64,000 bases of DNA from Hyphomonadaceae bacterium UBA1933. GTDB taxonomy: Bacteria; Pseudomonadota; Alphaproteobacteria; Caulobacterales; Aquidulcibacteraceae. The position numbers were made by a program, and so were the translations under genes. A model generated the notes under the pieces. The model did not search any database. It saw nothing but the letters and a program-made list of their open reading frames with translations, and was not told the origin of the DNA. Location of the stretch: NCBI GenBank assembly GCA_002337085.1, contig DDFH01000006.1, positions 215,098-279,097 on the forward strand, read 5' to 3'. Shown here piece by piece: positions 41,742 through 51,941 of this stretch (within the stretch, counting starts at the first letter, position 1; the number at the start of each line of letters is the position of its first letter).

Positions 41742-42209
41742 ATGCGCCGTATTGCGCCAATTCTTCTAGCCACATCGTTTGTGATTGTTCTTGGCGGCTG
41801 TGCCCATAAACCGGCTACTGATGCCCAAGCCGGCAGCCCAATGAAATTTAATTTCGGTAAAAAGAAAGATACCCAAGCAGGTATTGGGGTTAATGGTTAT
41901 TTGTGGCGTGCCACTTTGGACACGTTAAACTTTATGCCGGTGGCAAGTGCGGATCCATTTGGCGGCACATTCATTACCGATTGGCATTCAAATGATGCAA
42001 CCCCGAATGAACGTTTCAAGGTTCAGGTTTTCATTCTTGATAACCGTCTTCGTGCCGATGGTATTGCGGTTCAGGTTTTCCGTCAGGTTAATAATGGTTC
42101 TGGTTGGACTGATGCTTCTGTTAGCCCTGATACAACTTTGCAGATTGAAAATGCAATTTTGACCCGTGCGCGTCAATTGCGTATCGCAAATATCGAATCT
42201 GAAAAATAG
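41742..42209 (+). CDS. DUF3576 domain lipoprotein
   Basis: 155-aa outer-envelope lipoprotein with signal MRRIAPILLATSFVIVLGGC (lipid Cys at residue 20). The mature domain is beta-rich: YLWRATLDTLNFMPVASADPFGGTFITDW, then NERFKVQVFILDNRLRADGIAVQVFRQ. This is DUF3576, regularly found directly upstream of leuS in Alphaproteobacteria, as here. ATG 41742 has GGAG seven bases upstream; the longer TTG-started frame is not needed. Role unknown, though linkage to lptE suggests envelope biogenesis. Confidence 0.88.
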   Translation: MRRIAPILLATSFVIVLGGCAHKPATDAQAGSPMKFNFGKKKDTQAGIGVNGYLWRATLDTLNFMPVASADPFGGTFITDWHSNDATPNERFKVQVFILDNRLRADGIAVQVFRQVNNGSGWTDASVSPDTTLQIENAILTRARQLRIANIESEK

Positions 42210-42231
42210 TTTTTATTAAACCAAAAATGAT

Positions 42232-42259
42232 ACCCCGCACGTGTTGCGGGGTCTTTTTG
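42232..42259 (+). terminator. Rho-independent terminator after DUF3576 gene
   Basis: ACCCCGCA-cgtgt-TGCGGGGT followed by CTTTTTG. The stem is identical to the first hairpin of the paired element at 23756-23838, so it may be a solo derivative of that repeat. Confidence 0.85.
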
Positions 42260-42377
42260 TTTATGAGACCAGCACCCCAAAACCCCTTGATTTTCCCTAC
42301 ATTTCAGAATAGGTGAAACGCATAAATACTTTGGCTAAAAAAATGGCCTAATAAAACTTTCATACATCTGGTAAAAA

Positions 42378-44987
42378 ATGACTGATAACAATAAGATTGC
42401 CGAAAATATTAAATATGACGCAATAAAAACCGAACAAAAACAACGCAAAATTTGGGACGATAGTAAATTATTTTTTACTGGCGACATTAAAAAAGATACT
42501 AAAAAATCCTACGTTTTGGAAATGTTTCCTTATCCGTCTGGTCGGATTCATATGGGGCACGTTCGCAATTATGCGCTGGGCGATGTTATTGCACGTAAAA
42601 ACCATGCACAGGGTTATCAGGTTTTACACCCAATGGGATGGGATGCTTTTGGCTTACCTGCTGAAAATGCGGCGATGGAACGCGGCGAACACCCTGGTAA
42701 ATGGACGTATGAAAACATCAATGTAATGAAAGAACAATTGAAGCTTTTGGGCTTTTCAATTGATTGGTCGCGCGAATTTGCAACTTGTGACCAAACCTAT
42801 TACAAACATCAACAGCGTCTTTTCATCGAAATGTTTGAAAAGGGCTTGGTTTACCGCAAAATGTCAAAAGTGAATTGGGATCCGGTTGAAAATACCGTGC
42901 TTGCCAATGAACAGGTGGTTGATGGCCGTGGCTGGCGCTCTGGTGCCTTGGTGGAACAACGCGAATTAAACCAATGGTTCTTTAAAACCACTTATTTTGC
43001 CGATGATTTGATTGATGCGCTAGAAGGGCTTAACGAATGGCCAGAACGGGTTATTTCACAACAATTCAATTGGATTGGTCGTTCCGAAGGGTTAAAGTTC
43101 AAATTTGATTTAACCCATAAATTTGGCGATTTTAATGGATTAGAGGTTTATACAACCCGTCCAGATACTTTGTTTGGTGCATCATTTGTGGCAATTGCCG
43201 CCGATCACCCAATTGCTAAAGAACTTGCCAAAAATAATGCGGATTTAGAAGCCTTTATTAATGATTGCAAACAATCCGCCGTCACCGCCGAGGCATTGGA
43301 TACCCAAGAAAAAAAGGGTTTCAATACTGGTTTAAAGGTCAAACACCCATTTGATGATACTTGGGAAATTGATATTTGGGTCGCAAACTTCGTGCTTATG
43401 GAATATGGTACGGGTGCTATTTTTGGCTGCCCGGCACATGATCAACGTGACTTGGATTTTGCACGTAAATATGGCCTAAAAGTTACCCCTGTAATTTTGC
43501 CAAAAGATGCCGATGCAAACACCTTTGCCGTCGAAAATGAGGCATATTCAGGCGATGGCAGTATTTATAATTCCGACTTCCTAAACGGCCTTTCAATTGA
43601 TGCCGGCAAGCGTGCCGCAATTGATAAAATGGTATCATTGGGTCGCGGCGAAGCCACCAAGGTTTTCCGCCTTCGTGATTGGGGTGTTTCACGCCAACGT
43701 TATTGGGGTTGCCCAATTCCGATGGTTCATTGTGATACTTGTGGTGCGGTTCCTGAAAAAATCGAAAATCTTCCTATTGCATTGCCAGAAGATGTTACAT
43801 TTGACAAACCTGGTAATCCGCTTGATCGCCACCCAACTTTTAAACACACCAAATGTCCAAAATGCGGGAGCGATGCGCGCCGTGAAACCGATACATTGGA
43901 TACATTTGTCGATTCATCATGGTATTGGGCGCGTTTTTGCGGGCTTAATCCAGATGCACCAACCGATTTGGAAGGTGTTAATCACTGGCTTCCGGTTGAC
44001 CATTATATTGGCGGTATTGAACATGCGGTTCTTCACCTTCTTTATGCCCGCTTCTTTGCCCGCGCCATGAAATTAACTGGTCATGTTAATGTGTCCGAAC
44101 CGTTCAAACATTTATTTACCCAAGGCATGGTTACCCACGCCACATTTAAATCCGAAGATGGTAAATGGGTAAACCCTGCTGATGTTACAATTGATGGCAA
44201 AAATATTTTTGAAACTGCAACCAAAAAACCCGTTATCATGGGTGCGGTTGAAAAAATGTCAAAATCCAAGAAAAACACTATTGATCCTGAATATATTGTT
44301 TCGACTTATGGTGCTGATGTGGCGCGGTTGTTCGTATTATCCGATTCTCCACCTGAACGTGATGTTGAATGGTCACAAGCAGGTGTTGAGGGGGCAAGCC
44401 GTTTTGTAAACCGTGTTTATGCATTATTTGCCAAGCACGCATTGCAATCAAAAACCCCTGTCAATGAAACCCCAAATGATGCGGATGGTGACGCATTGGC
44501 TATTATTAAAGCGGCGCATAAAGCGGCACTTAATGTAACAAATGCCATTGATAGATTTGCATTCAATGCGGCAATTGCCAATATGTATGAATTGCTAAAT
44601 TTCCTTCGTAATTTTGATGGCAAGGATGACGTTAAAATTATAAATGCGCGCGGTTTTGCGCTTTCGGTTTTTGCGCGTCTATTGCAACCGTTTACCCCGC
44701 ATTTAGCCGAAGAAGTTTGGTCATTATTGGGTAATGATGGTTTCTGTGTCAAAGCACCGTGGTTTGAGGCCGATTTGAAATATGCAATTGATGATGAGGT
44801 GGTAATCCCGCTTCAGATTAATGGTAAAAAGCGCGATGAATTAAAAGTTCCCAAAGGCTCTGAACAGGATTACGTTTTGGAACTTGCAAATTCTTCAAAA
44901 GCGGCGGATATTTATCTTAATGGAAAAACCATCCGCAAGGTGATTTTTGTAAAAGACCGTATCCTAAACATTGTGGTGAGTGATTAA
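42378..44987 (+). CDS. leuS: Leucine--tRNA ligase
   Basis: Class I aminoacyl-tRNA synthetase, 869 aa. HIGH-type motif in PYPSGRIHMGHVRNY near residue 51, LHPMGWDAFGLPAENAA, the CP1 editing domain with TTRPDTLFGASFVAIA and DQRDLDFA, a zinc-like CDTCG/CPKCGS pair, VEKMSKSKKNTIDPE (KMSKS), and the C-terminal anticodon-binding domain. Length is typical of the bacterial enzyme. Its stop overlaps the lptE start (TAATGA). First gene of leuS-lptE-holA. Confidence 0.98.
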   Translation: MTDNNKIAENIKYDAIKTEQKQRKIWDDSKLFFTGDIKKDTKKSYVLEMFPYPSGRIHMGHVRNYALGDVIARKNHAQGYQVLHPMGWDAFGLPAENAAMERGEHPGKWTYENINVMKEQLKLLGFSIDWSREFATCDQTYYKHQQRLFIEMFEKGLVYRKMSKVNWDPVENTVLANEQVVDGRGWRSGALVEQRELNQWFFKTTYFADDLIDALEGLNEWPERVISQQFNWIGRSEGLKFKFDLTHKFGDFNGLEVYTTRPDTLFGASFVAIAADHPIAKELAKNNADLEAFINDCKQSAVTAEALDTQEKKGFNTGLKVKHPFDDTWEIDIWVANFVLMEYGTGAIFGCPAHDQRDLDFARKYGLKVTPVILPKDADANTFAVENEAYSGDGSIYNSDFLNGLSIDAGKRAAIDKMVSLGRGEATKVFRLRDWGVSRQRYWGCPIPMVHCDTCGAVPEKIENLPIALPEDVTFDKPGNPLDRHPTFKHTKCPKCGSDARRETDTLDTFVDSSWYWARFCGLNPDAPTDLEGVNHWLPVDHYIGGIEHAVLHLLYARFFARAMKLTGHVNVSEPFKHLFTQGMVTHATFKSEDGKWVNPADVTIDGKNIFETATKKPVIMGAVEKMSKSKKNTIDPEYIVSTYGADVARLFVLSDSPPERDVEWSQAGVEGASRFVNRVYALFAKHALQSKTPVNETPNDADGDALAIIKAAHKAALNVTNAIDRFAFNAAIANMYELLNFLRNFDGKDDVKIINARGFALSVFARLLQPFTPHLAEEVWSLLGNDGFCVKAPWFEADLKYAIDDEVVIPLQINGKKRDELKVPKGSEQDYVLELANSSKAADIYLNGKTIRKVIFVKDRILNIVVSD

Positions 44988-45481
44988 TGATTAAAAAACC
45001 CGCGTCCCGTAGTTTGGTTCTTGCCCTAATGGGGCTTGGTTTGTTGGTTGGCGGCTGTGGGTTTTCGCCTGTGTATTCACAAAATGGTTCGGGTGTTGGT
45101 CCGGTAAATATTGCACCAATTGATGGTCGAACTGGGTATTTCCTTGAACAAGAGCTTCACCAATTGGCGGTTCTTGAAAAACAAAATACCACACCGCGTA
45201 ATTTAAAAATTAAACTTACCCGTGATTTTTCAAACATAGCATTGGGGCAGGATTCTTTTTATAAAAGAATTAAAATAAATTATTCGGTCGAATATACCCT
45301 TGAAGCCAGCAATAATAAACCAGAAATCAAAGGTTCATTTGTTGATTCAATTGCATTTTCCGGCAGTACCAACCCATATTCGGAAGTAAGCCTTCAAAAA
45401 GATGCCGAACAAAAAGCGGCAAAAGAAATTGCCGAACGCCTTTGGCGTGAATTAATGATAAAAACCAACGCCACCAAATAA
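44987..45481 (+). CDS. lptE: LPS assembly lipoprotein LptE
   Basis: Outer-membrane lipoprotein that plugs LptD in lipopolysaccharide insertion. The 164-aa product has the signal LVLALMGLGLLVGGCGFSPVY with the lipid Cys inside GGCGF; GFSPVY is typical of LptE. A LptE-type beta-alpha fold is suggested by PRNLKIKLTRDFSN and YSVEYTLEA. It sits between leuS and holA, the standard proteobacterial position, which supports the call as much as the sequence does. Confidence 0.9.
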   Translation: MIKKPASRSLVLALMGLGLLVGGCGFSPVYSQNGSGVGPVNIAPIDGRTGYFLEQELHQLAVLEKQNTTPRNLKIKLTRDFSNIALGQDSFYKRIKINYSVEYTLEASNNKPEIKGSFVDSIAFSGSTNPYSEVSLQKDAEQKAAKEIAERLWRELMIKTNATK

Positions 45482-45495
45482 AGGGGGCGACCCAA

Positions 45496-46539
45496 ATGGT
45501 AAAAATTGCCAAACTTATTGATGCCATAAAAGATGCCGAGGCGGGGCGTGCGCCACGCTTTGTCATTATTCATGGCCCTGATAGGGGGATTTGTGCCAAA
45601 AACCTTGGAATAATTGCGGGTAATCTTAAATCCCGCCACCCAAATCTTGAGATGCGCAGTTTTAACGAAGATGATTTGGCGCGTGATTTTACAAAACTTG
45701 AAGAAGCTATAATGGGGTCATCGCTTTTTGGCGGTGCGGCAATTGCGCGGCTTAATATTAAAACCGATGGGCAGGGGGCAAAATTAATTCCACTTTTGCA
45801 GACTCATGGTGAGGCGGGCAATATTGATGGCGCATTATTTGTTAATGGTGCAGGTCTTGCGGCAAATTCAAAACTTGTGGCGGCATTTGAAAAAGCCCAA
45901 TCGGCATGGGCAATCCGCACCTATGAACCCAATGCAGCGGAGTTTGCGGGCCTTATTCGCGAAAAAGCCAATCTAGAGGGTGTTAAAATTTCAAATGAAG
46001 CGGTTTCATATTTAATTGAAATTACCGCCCAGGATTCCGAAATTCTAATTAATGAGGTTGAAAACCTTGCGCTTTATGTTGGTAAAGGCAATGAGATAAA
46101 TATTGATGCCATCAATGAACTTTCGGTTGGTGGTCGCGAAGGCAAGGTTGATGAGATTTTAAATGCCGCATTTTCTGGGCTTGCCAAGACAACAATTATC
46201 AAAAACTATCAATCACGGGTTGCTGGGCTAAACCAAATTCAAATTCTTAATGCACTTGTGCGCCGTTTGCGGCAATTGATGTTTCTACGTGCCGATTTTG
46301 ATAAAGGGCAAACCGCAGAAGCAATTGTAAAAGATAGAAAACATAATATTTTCTGGAAAGATCAAGAAAATTTCAAAAAACAAATTGCGATTTGGACAAT
46401 ACCCGCCCTTGAAAGTGTTTATTCGCGCGCTGTGCAGACCGATATATTATTAAAACAATCAAATTACCCAATCCAAGAAACTTTGGAAAAGCTATTTATA
46501 TCAATTGCCGACTTTGCCGCCCGCAAAAGAGGACGGTAA
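45496..46539 (+). CDS. holA: DNA polymerase III subunit delta
   Basis: Clamp-loader subunit that opens the beta clamp, 347 aa. Contains FVIIHGPDRGICAKNLG, SLFGGAAIARLNI, the EITAQDSEILINEVENLALYVG stretch and FWKDQENFKKQIAIW near the end, matching the delta order of P-loop-less AAA+ domains I-III. It follows lptE by 14 bases. Length is normal for the family. Confidence 0.93.
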   Translation: MVKIAKLIDAIKDAEAGRAPRFVIIHGPDRGICAKNLGIIAGNLKSRHPNLEMRSFNEDDLARDFTKLEEAIMGSSLFGGAAIARLNIKTDGQGAKLIPLLQTHGEAGNIDGALFVNGAGLAANSKLVAAFEKAQSAWAIRTYEPNAAEFAGLIREKANLEGVKISNEAVSYLIEITAQDSEILINEVENLALYVGKGNEINIDAINELSVGGREGKVDEILNAAFSGLAKTTIIKNYQSRVAGLNQIQILNALVRRLRQLMFLRADFDKGQTAEAIVKDRKHNIFWKDQENFKKQIAIWTIPALESVYSRAVQTDILLKQSNYPIQETLEKLFISIADFAARKRGR

Positions 46540-46607
46540 ATTTAATTTGGTGGTTGGCGGCAATATTGCGCTTTAAATTCAAACTAAATTCTGATAATGG
46601 CGTGTGC

Positions 46608-47429
46608 ATGAAATATTTGAAAATGAATGGTTTGGGCAATGAATTTGTGGTTCTAAAAAGCCATGAACGCCTGCATCTTGACGAAAATCAGGTAACCTCT
46701 TTGCATCGCCCGCAAGATGCCCTTGGCTTTGACCAGCTTTTGTCAATCGAACCATCAGATTATGCCGATTGTTTCATGGGAATTTGGAATCAGGATGGCT
46801 CAAAAGTTGCTGCTTGTGGTAATGGCACGCGCGCGGTGGCATGGGCAATGATGGAAGAAACCGGCAAAGACGAAATTTCAATTGAGACTGAGGCCGGGAT
46901 TTTATACGCCAAAAAAGCCGGTGACAAATTCGTTTCGGTTGATATGGGTGAACCGCGCCTTAGATGGGATCAAATCCCGCTTTCCGAAGATATGCAAACC
47001 ATTCGCATGGAATTACAAGTCGGACCAATTGATAAACCGATTTTATGGGGGCCTTCTGCCGTTTCAATGGGTAATCCACATTGTGTTTTTTTTGTTGATG
47101 ATGCCGAAACTGCACCAGTTAAAGAAATTGGGCCAATGATTGAATATCATCCACTTTTTCCAGAAAGAACCAATGTTGGCTTTGCGCAAGTAATTGACCG
47201 CCAAACCATAAGATTGCGGGTTTGGGAACGTGGCGTGGGGGAAACCCTTGCTTGTGGCACTGGTGCTTGCGCGGCAATGGTGGCGGCGGTGCGCCGAAAA
47301 TTGGTTGATAATAAAGTGCGCTTAAAACTTAATGGCGGTGATTTATTCATTGAATGGCGGCAAAGCGATAATCACGTCTATATGACCGGTGCAGTTGAAA
47401 CCACTGGCGCGGGTGATTTGAAAATATAG
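46608..47429 (+). CDS. dapF: Diaminopimelate epimerase
   Basis: PLP-independent racemase turning LL- into meso-diaminopimelate for lysine and peptidoglycan. The 273-aa product begins MKYLKMNGLGNEFVVLKS; the two catalytic cysteines are C70 in VAACGNGTRAVAW and C216 in ETLACGTGACAAM. ATG 46608 is preferred: the open frame reaches back to TTG 46554 but the conserved part starts here. It follows holA by 68 bases on the same strand and fits the lysC pathway on the left arm. Confidence 0.95.
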   Translation: MKYLKMNGLGNEFVVLKSHERLHLDENQVTSLHRPQDALGFDQLLSIEPSDYADCFMGIWNQDGSKVAACGNGTRAVAWAMMEETGKDEISIETEAGILYAKKAGDKFVSVDMGEPRLRWDQIPLSEDMQTIRMELQVGPIDKPILWGPSAVSMGNPHCVFFVDDAETAPVKEIGPMIEYHPLFPERTNVGFAQVIDRQTIRLRVWERGVGETLACGTGACAAMVAAVRRKLVDNKVRLKLNGGDLFIEWRQSDNHVYMTGAVETTGAGDLKI

Positions 47430-47739
47430 TTTCATTTTGGGGCATATAGCGTCCCAATTTTTGCCCTAATTTACTACAATCCCGATTTGAACCAGCAAAA
47501 TAAAGTGTTTTTGCGGGTTTTTGTGTGGCACGCACTTTGCATCAATAAAATTATCGCGGGTTCTCCTATCCGCACCCCTTTTATTGTTTTCAATATTTTG
47601 GGTCCCTACACATACTTTACTATACCCACCCTATCCCACAGGGTGGGTTTTATTTTGCAAAAAGTCTTCTGGTCACAAAATTTTTAATTTTAATTCATGG
47701 CAATTTGCGCTAACCAGATAATAGGGAATTAAATTATCA
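47430..47739. other. Gene-free gap between dapF and nudC
   Basis: About 310 bases with no credible gene. It holds the terminator at 47625-47655 and the nudC promoter region after it. Several short frames here show no family features or ribosome binding sites. Confidence 0.55.
47625..47655 (+). terminator. Rho-independent terminator, dapF side
   Basis: CCCACCCT-atcccac-AGGGTGGG followed by TTTTATTTT. It lies nearly 200 bases after the dapF stop, so either dapF has a long 3' region or a short RNA is transcribed between. Confidence 0.85.
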
Positions 47740-48648
47740 ATGAAACCTATAAATGATATTGCATTTTGCCTTAATGACCTTGATCGAAGTGGCGAAATTC
47801 GTGGTGATAAAGACAAACTATTTGAATTATTCAATTCACCATTGGCAAAAATAATTTTATTCAAACAAATTATGCCTCTAATGGGCATCGATGGTGACAA
47901 ACTTATCCCAATTTATTTTAAAGCAAGCGAACTTCCATCATTTGAAAAATCTTTATTTTTGGGCATCGATGGTGAAAATGCCCCGTATTTCATTGTGCAA
48001 AGTATGGATGAAAACCTTGAACCGCCAAAAAATGGTGAATTTTTGGAAATCAGACAGAATATGCTTAAAATTGATGCCCGCGATATAAGCATATTGGGAA
48101 CTGCACGTTCATTACTCATGTGGCATGAAGCACATGGTTTCTGTCCAAAATGCGGACATAAAAGCATTATTTTAGACGCGGGTTGGAAAAGATATTGTGA
48201 AAATTGTCATACTGAACATTTTCCACGTATTGACCCCGTGGCAATCATGTTGGTGCTTTATGGCGATAAATGCCTTTTGGCGCGTTCGATAAATTTCCCC
48301 GAGGGGCTTTATTCTAACCTTGCAGGCTTTATCGAACCTGGCGAAACACTGGAGCAAGGATGCGCGCGCGAAGTATTAGAAGAAGTTGGTATAAAGGTTG
48401 AAAATATCCAAATTATCGGCAACCAACCTTGGCCAAATCCGTCACAATTGATGATTGGTATGATTGCATATGCCCAAAGCGATAAAATAGAAATAAACCC
48501 AACCGAAGTATTGGACGCCGGATGGTTTACCAAGGAAGAAGTTCGGGCACTTTTATCGGGTGGTATGGAAATAAAAAATAACCAATGTTTTGGACCACGA
48601 ATTACGGCAATTGCCTATCATTTATTGCAATATTGGTTGAACGAGTAA
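47740..48648 (+). CDS. nudC: NAD(+) diphosphatase / NAD-capped RNA hydrolase
   Basis: Nudix hydrolase of 302 aa that splits NADH or removes NAD caps from RNA. A zinc ribbon (CPKCGHKSII, YCENCH) precedes the Nudix box GFIEPGETLEQGCAREVLEEVG, followed by the SQPWPxPxS-type signature here as NQPWPNPSQLMIG. The N-terminal domain is typical of the alphaproteobacterial form. ATG 47740 is preceded by AGGGAATTAAATTATCA, giving a plausible ribosome site. Confidence 0.95.
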   Translation: MKPINDIAFCLNDLDRSGEIRGDKDKLFELFNSPLAKIILFKQIMPLMGIDGDKLIPIYFKASELPSFEKSLFLGIDGENAPYFIVQSMDENLEPPKNGEFLEIRQNMLKIDARDISILGTARSLLMWHEAHGFCPKCGHKSIILDAGWKRYCENCHTEHFPRIDPVAIMLVLYGDKCLLARSINFPEGLYSNLAGFIEPGETLEQGCAREVLEEVGIKVENIQIIGNQPWPNPSQLMIGMIAYAQSDKIEINPTEVLDAGWFTKEEVRALLSGGMEIKNNQCFGPRITAIAYHLLQYWLNE

Positions 48649-48719
48649 TTAAAGAACCGATAATATTTGCAATCATTTATTAGGCTTTTTGCCCTATAAT
48701 ATACCTATTGGTAAGGTAT

Positions 48720-51401
48720 ATGTGGAAGCAAATATTTGAAAAATTAAGAGTTTTTTTTCCGCGCAACAGTAAAGAGGGCGCGAGATATGGCCTATTGCAA
48801 ACCTTATCATATTCAAAAAATTTAGGAAAAAACCTCTTTATCGCAAGAATATTAATTTCTTTAGCGATATTTCATTTTATAAATGCTTATCTTGCAATTG
48901 CGTTTTTTGTAACACTAAACATAATATCTTCTTTTGAAACTAAAACGATTAATTCAGTTTCAGAAGAATTTGATAATGGCGATTTAGATATTAGAGAGGC
49001 CGAAAATCGCCTGTTTAAATTTATTTTTTTCCGCTTAATGGTTGCCGGTTCATTTTATACTGCTTACCAATTTGGGGCAATCGGTTATAATTATAATCGT
49101 TTTTTTGCCGAAGGTGTGACTTTTTACATAGCTGGCCTTTCAGCAATATCGATATATCAAACGGCTTCTAGCCCAAGATTATTATTTTCAACTTTATTGC
49201 CAACACTTTTAATTGTTTTAATTGCCTCAATAGGTGCAGCAGTAAGGATGAATACCATCATTCCGGTAATTGCGCCTATAACATTTGTTTTTGGTTCAAT
49301 TGTGGTGGCAATTTCCACTTGTGCTGACAGAATTAAGATTAGCGAAATTTTCTTTGAGAATATCAAAAAAGCCAAGGAGTTTTCGGTTCACGAAAAACAA
49401 AAACAACGTGATTCAAAAATCCGCGATAGTGTTGAAAGAATTGCCGCCCTTGGAACTTATCAAATTTATTTTAATGGTGAAGAAAATATCTGGTCACCGG
49501 GTGCATGTCGTATTTTTGGCTATGATGAAAATACCCACGTTCCAAATCGTATTGAAATCGTAAAATTGGTGGTTAATGAAAGCCGCCATACATTTATTAA
49601 ATCATTCTTTCAATGCGCCCAATATGGTACGTCTTTTGAAATTCCTATTAAAATAAAAGACTATTCTAGCAAGTTTAAACATATCTTGATTAATGGTGTG
49701 CCGATTTATAGCGATGATGGAAAAATTGTTGGTATTGATGGTATCGTATTAGATGAAACCCGCCATCATCAAGCCATATCAGAAGCAAGAAATGCAGAAA
49801 ATCTTCTAAACCTTGCGCTTCGGAATGGCCGTGCGGCAGTGCTTGAACATGATTTTTCGACTGGAAAAATGCGTGGATTTGGTGCACTTGATATTTTTGG
49901 TTTTAACAGCGAAACCAAAAGTGCCGGTCTTGAAAAAGCGGTTATGAAAACATTTGGTCGCTCTAATACTAATGTGATTTTTGGCGCAATGTCAGAAGCA
50001 ATGCGTACCGGCGAAATTCAAATCCGTGAGCATAAAATTATTCTTGATAATGGCAATGACATCCATGCCCGTTTTGCAATGGCAGTTACAGGTAATATTA
50101 TGCAGCGCCAAGGGCGTATGATAACAATTACCACAGATATTGGCGATGAAATTCGTAACCGTGAAGAATTGTCAAATGCCCTTGTCGAGGCGGGGCGCGC
50201 AACCCGTGCAAAATCAGAATTCCTTGCCAATATGAGCCACGAAATCCGCACACCGCTAAATGGCGTTATTGCAATCGCGGGGATTTTGGCAAAATCTAAA
50301 TTAAATCACAAACAAAAAGAAATGGTCGAGCTGATTGAATCATCCGGTGAGACATTAAAATCATTACTTAATGATATTCTTGACTTGGCACGCGTTGAAT
50401 CTGGTCGTCTTGAGATTGAGAATATTAAATTCAATCTTGAAAGCGCTTTAAAAACCTGTGTGGCATTATTCACCGCCAAGGCCGAGGAAAAAGGGCTTGA
50501 TTTTGTTTCTAATTTTGATGAGGCGGTTGATGAAATCTATGAAGGTGATCCAAATCGTATCAAGCAGATTATAAATAACTTGCTTTCAAATGCGATAAAA
50601 TTCACCCCATATGGTCAGGTTGCACTTAATGCCTATTATTCGCGTTCGCCTGATAATCCAAAAATTTGCAATTGGGTTTTCGAAATTTGCGACACTGGTA
50701 AAGGTTTAACCAAGAAAGAAATTGGTAATCTTTTTGGTCGATTCGAGCAATTGGACGGTTCAATAACCCGCGAACATGGTGGATCTGGCCTTGGCCTTTC
50801 AATTTCAAAATCACTAGCGAGCCTTATGGGTGGAACTATTGAGATTGAATCCATTGTTGGTAAAGGCTCTAAATTTAAACTATGTTTGCCTTTATATGAA
50901 TGCAGTATAGAACAATCAGAGCCGCAACATGCAAAGAAAAATATTGAGGCCAATCCTGTTGATAATACAGCAGAAAATGATGAGGCTAATCTTTCAATTC
51001 TTGCTGTTGACGATAATGCAACCAACCGCAAAGTGATTGAAATGATACTTGCACAATCTGGCGTGGATTTATTCTTGTGCACTAATGGGCAAGAAGCTTT
51101 GGATGCTTATAAAACCAATAATTTCGATCTAATCCTTATGGATTTACAAATGCCGATTATGGATGGTTTAACTGCCACCAGAAAAATTCGTGAATATGAA
51201 AAAGAAAATCACTTGCCCCATGTGCCATTGGTTGCGGTTTCGGCAAATGCAATGTCTCATCATGTTCAAGACGCAATTGATGCGGGTGCTGATGCTCATT
51301 TGGCTAAACCATTTACCCCAAATCTATTGCTTGAATGTATTGAAACCACTTTAGAATACGCGCAAACCCAACAACAACAGGGCAATGTGGCAATGCAATA
51401 A
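48720..51401 (+). CDS. Membrane-bound hybrid sensor histidine kinase
   Basis: 893 aa from ATG 48720 (AAGG just upstream; the frame's TTG at 48708 is less likely). Several hydrophobic segments lie between about residues 35 and 205. A PAS-like region (IYFNGEENIWSPGACRIFGY) and a second sensor-like segment follow. The HisKA box has H507 in FLANMSHEIRTPLNG. HATPase motifs are NNLLSNAIKF, DTGKGLTKKEIGNLFGRF and GGSGLGLSI. The C-terminal receiver has D808 in LILMDLQMPIMDG. No response regulator is adjacent, so its partner is encoded elsewhere. The stimulus is unknown. Confidence 0.92.
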   Translation: MWKQIFEKLRVFFPRNSKEGARYGLLQTLSYSKNLGKNLFIARILISLAIFHFINAYLAIAFFVTLNIISSFETKTINSVSEEFDNGDLDIREAENRLFKFIFFRLMVAGSFYTAYQFGAIGYNYNRFFAEGVTFYIAGLSAISIYQTASSPRLLFSTLLPTLLIVLIASIGAAVRMNTIIPVIAPITFVFGSIVVAISTCADRIKISEIFFENIKKAKEFSVHEKQKQRDSKIRDSVERIAALGTYQIYFNGEENIWSPGACRIFGYDENTHVPNRIEIVKLVVNESRHTFIKSFFQCAQYGTSFEIPIKIKDYSSKFKHILINGVPIYSDDGKIVGIDGIVLDETRHHQAISEARNAENLLNLALRNGRAAVLEHDFSTGKMRGFGALDIFGFNSETKSAGLEKAVMKTFGRSNTNVIFGAMSEAMRTGEIQIREHKIILDNGNDIHARFAMAVTGNIMQRQGRMITITTDIGDEIRNREELSNALVEAGRATRAKSEFLANMSHEIRTPLNGVIAIAGILAKSKLNHKQKEMVELIESSGETLKSLLNDILDLARVESGRLEIENIKFNLESALKTCVALFTAKAEEKGLDFVSNFDEAVDEIYEGDPNRIKQIINNLLSNAIKFTPYGQVALNAYYSRSPDNPKICNWVFEICDTGKGLTKKEIGNLFGRFEQLDGSITREHGGSGLGLSISKSLASLMGGTIEIESIVGKGSKFKLCLPLYECSIEQSEPQHAKKNIEANPVDNTAENDEANLSILAVDDNATNRKVIEMILAQSGVDLFLCTNGQEALDAYKTNNFDLILMDLQMPIMDGLTATRKIREYEKENHLPHVPLVAVSANAMSHHVQDAIDAGADAHLAKPFTPNLLLECIETTLEYAQTQQQQGNVAMQ

Positions 51402-51466
51402 CCATTTTTTAAATGTGGGCGTTTATAACGCATTGAAATAACCAAAATAATTCCTATTTAGGCATC

Positions 51467-51886
51467 ATGGATCAAGAACACTTAAATCATGCCCGCGAGG
51501 CACAAATTGCTTATGCAAATTCAATCGGTATTGATGGTGAGTTGATAAACACGCTTGTTGAAGAGTTTTACGCGCGTACTAGAAAACACCCAAGCCTTGG
51601 ACCGATATTTGAACAACGCGTAAAAGATTGGGATGAGCATTTATATAAATTAAAACACTTTTGGGCGTCAGTCTGTCTAAGTTCTGGAACTTATACCGGC
51701 AGGCCAATGCCGGTGCATCTGCAAATCACAGAGGTTCAACAATACCATTTTTCGCAATGGTTAGAGTTGTTTGAACAAACTTTAAACGATGTCAGCCCAA
51801 CAAAAGAAGCAACCCAATATTTCATGGAGCGGGCAAACCGTATCGCCCACTCTTTTATGTTGGGAATGTTTTATCGTCCAAAATAA
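51467..51886 (+). CDS. Group III truncated haemoglobin
   Basis: 139-aa 2/2 haemoglobin of the group III (trHb3) type. Features are VEEFYARTRKHPSLGPIFE (B helix with aromatic pair F34-Y35), HFWASVCLSSGTYTGRPM (E helix with the group III Trp), and the proximal His H94 in YHFSQWLELFEQT. Such proteins bind oxygen or NO; function in this organism is not determined. The gene stands alone between the hybrid kinase and a small membrane protein on the opposite strand. Confidence 0.93.
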   Translation: MDQEHLNHAREAQIAYANSIGIDGELINTLVEEFYARTRKHPSLGPIFEQRVKDWDEHLYKLKHFWASVCLSSGTYTGRPMPVHLQITEVQQYHFSQWLELFEQTLNDVSPTKEATQYFMERANRIAHSFMLGMFYRPK

Positions 51887-51941
51887 TATTTTTGATTAGG
51901 CTTTTTTGGGTTTTCCATTTGGGTTTTCTATGTGTGTATAA

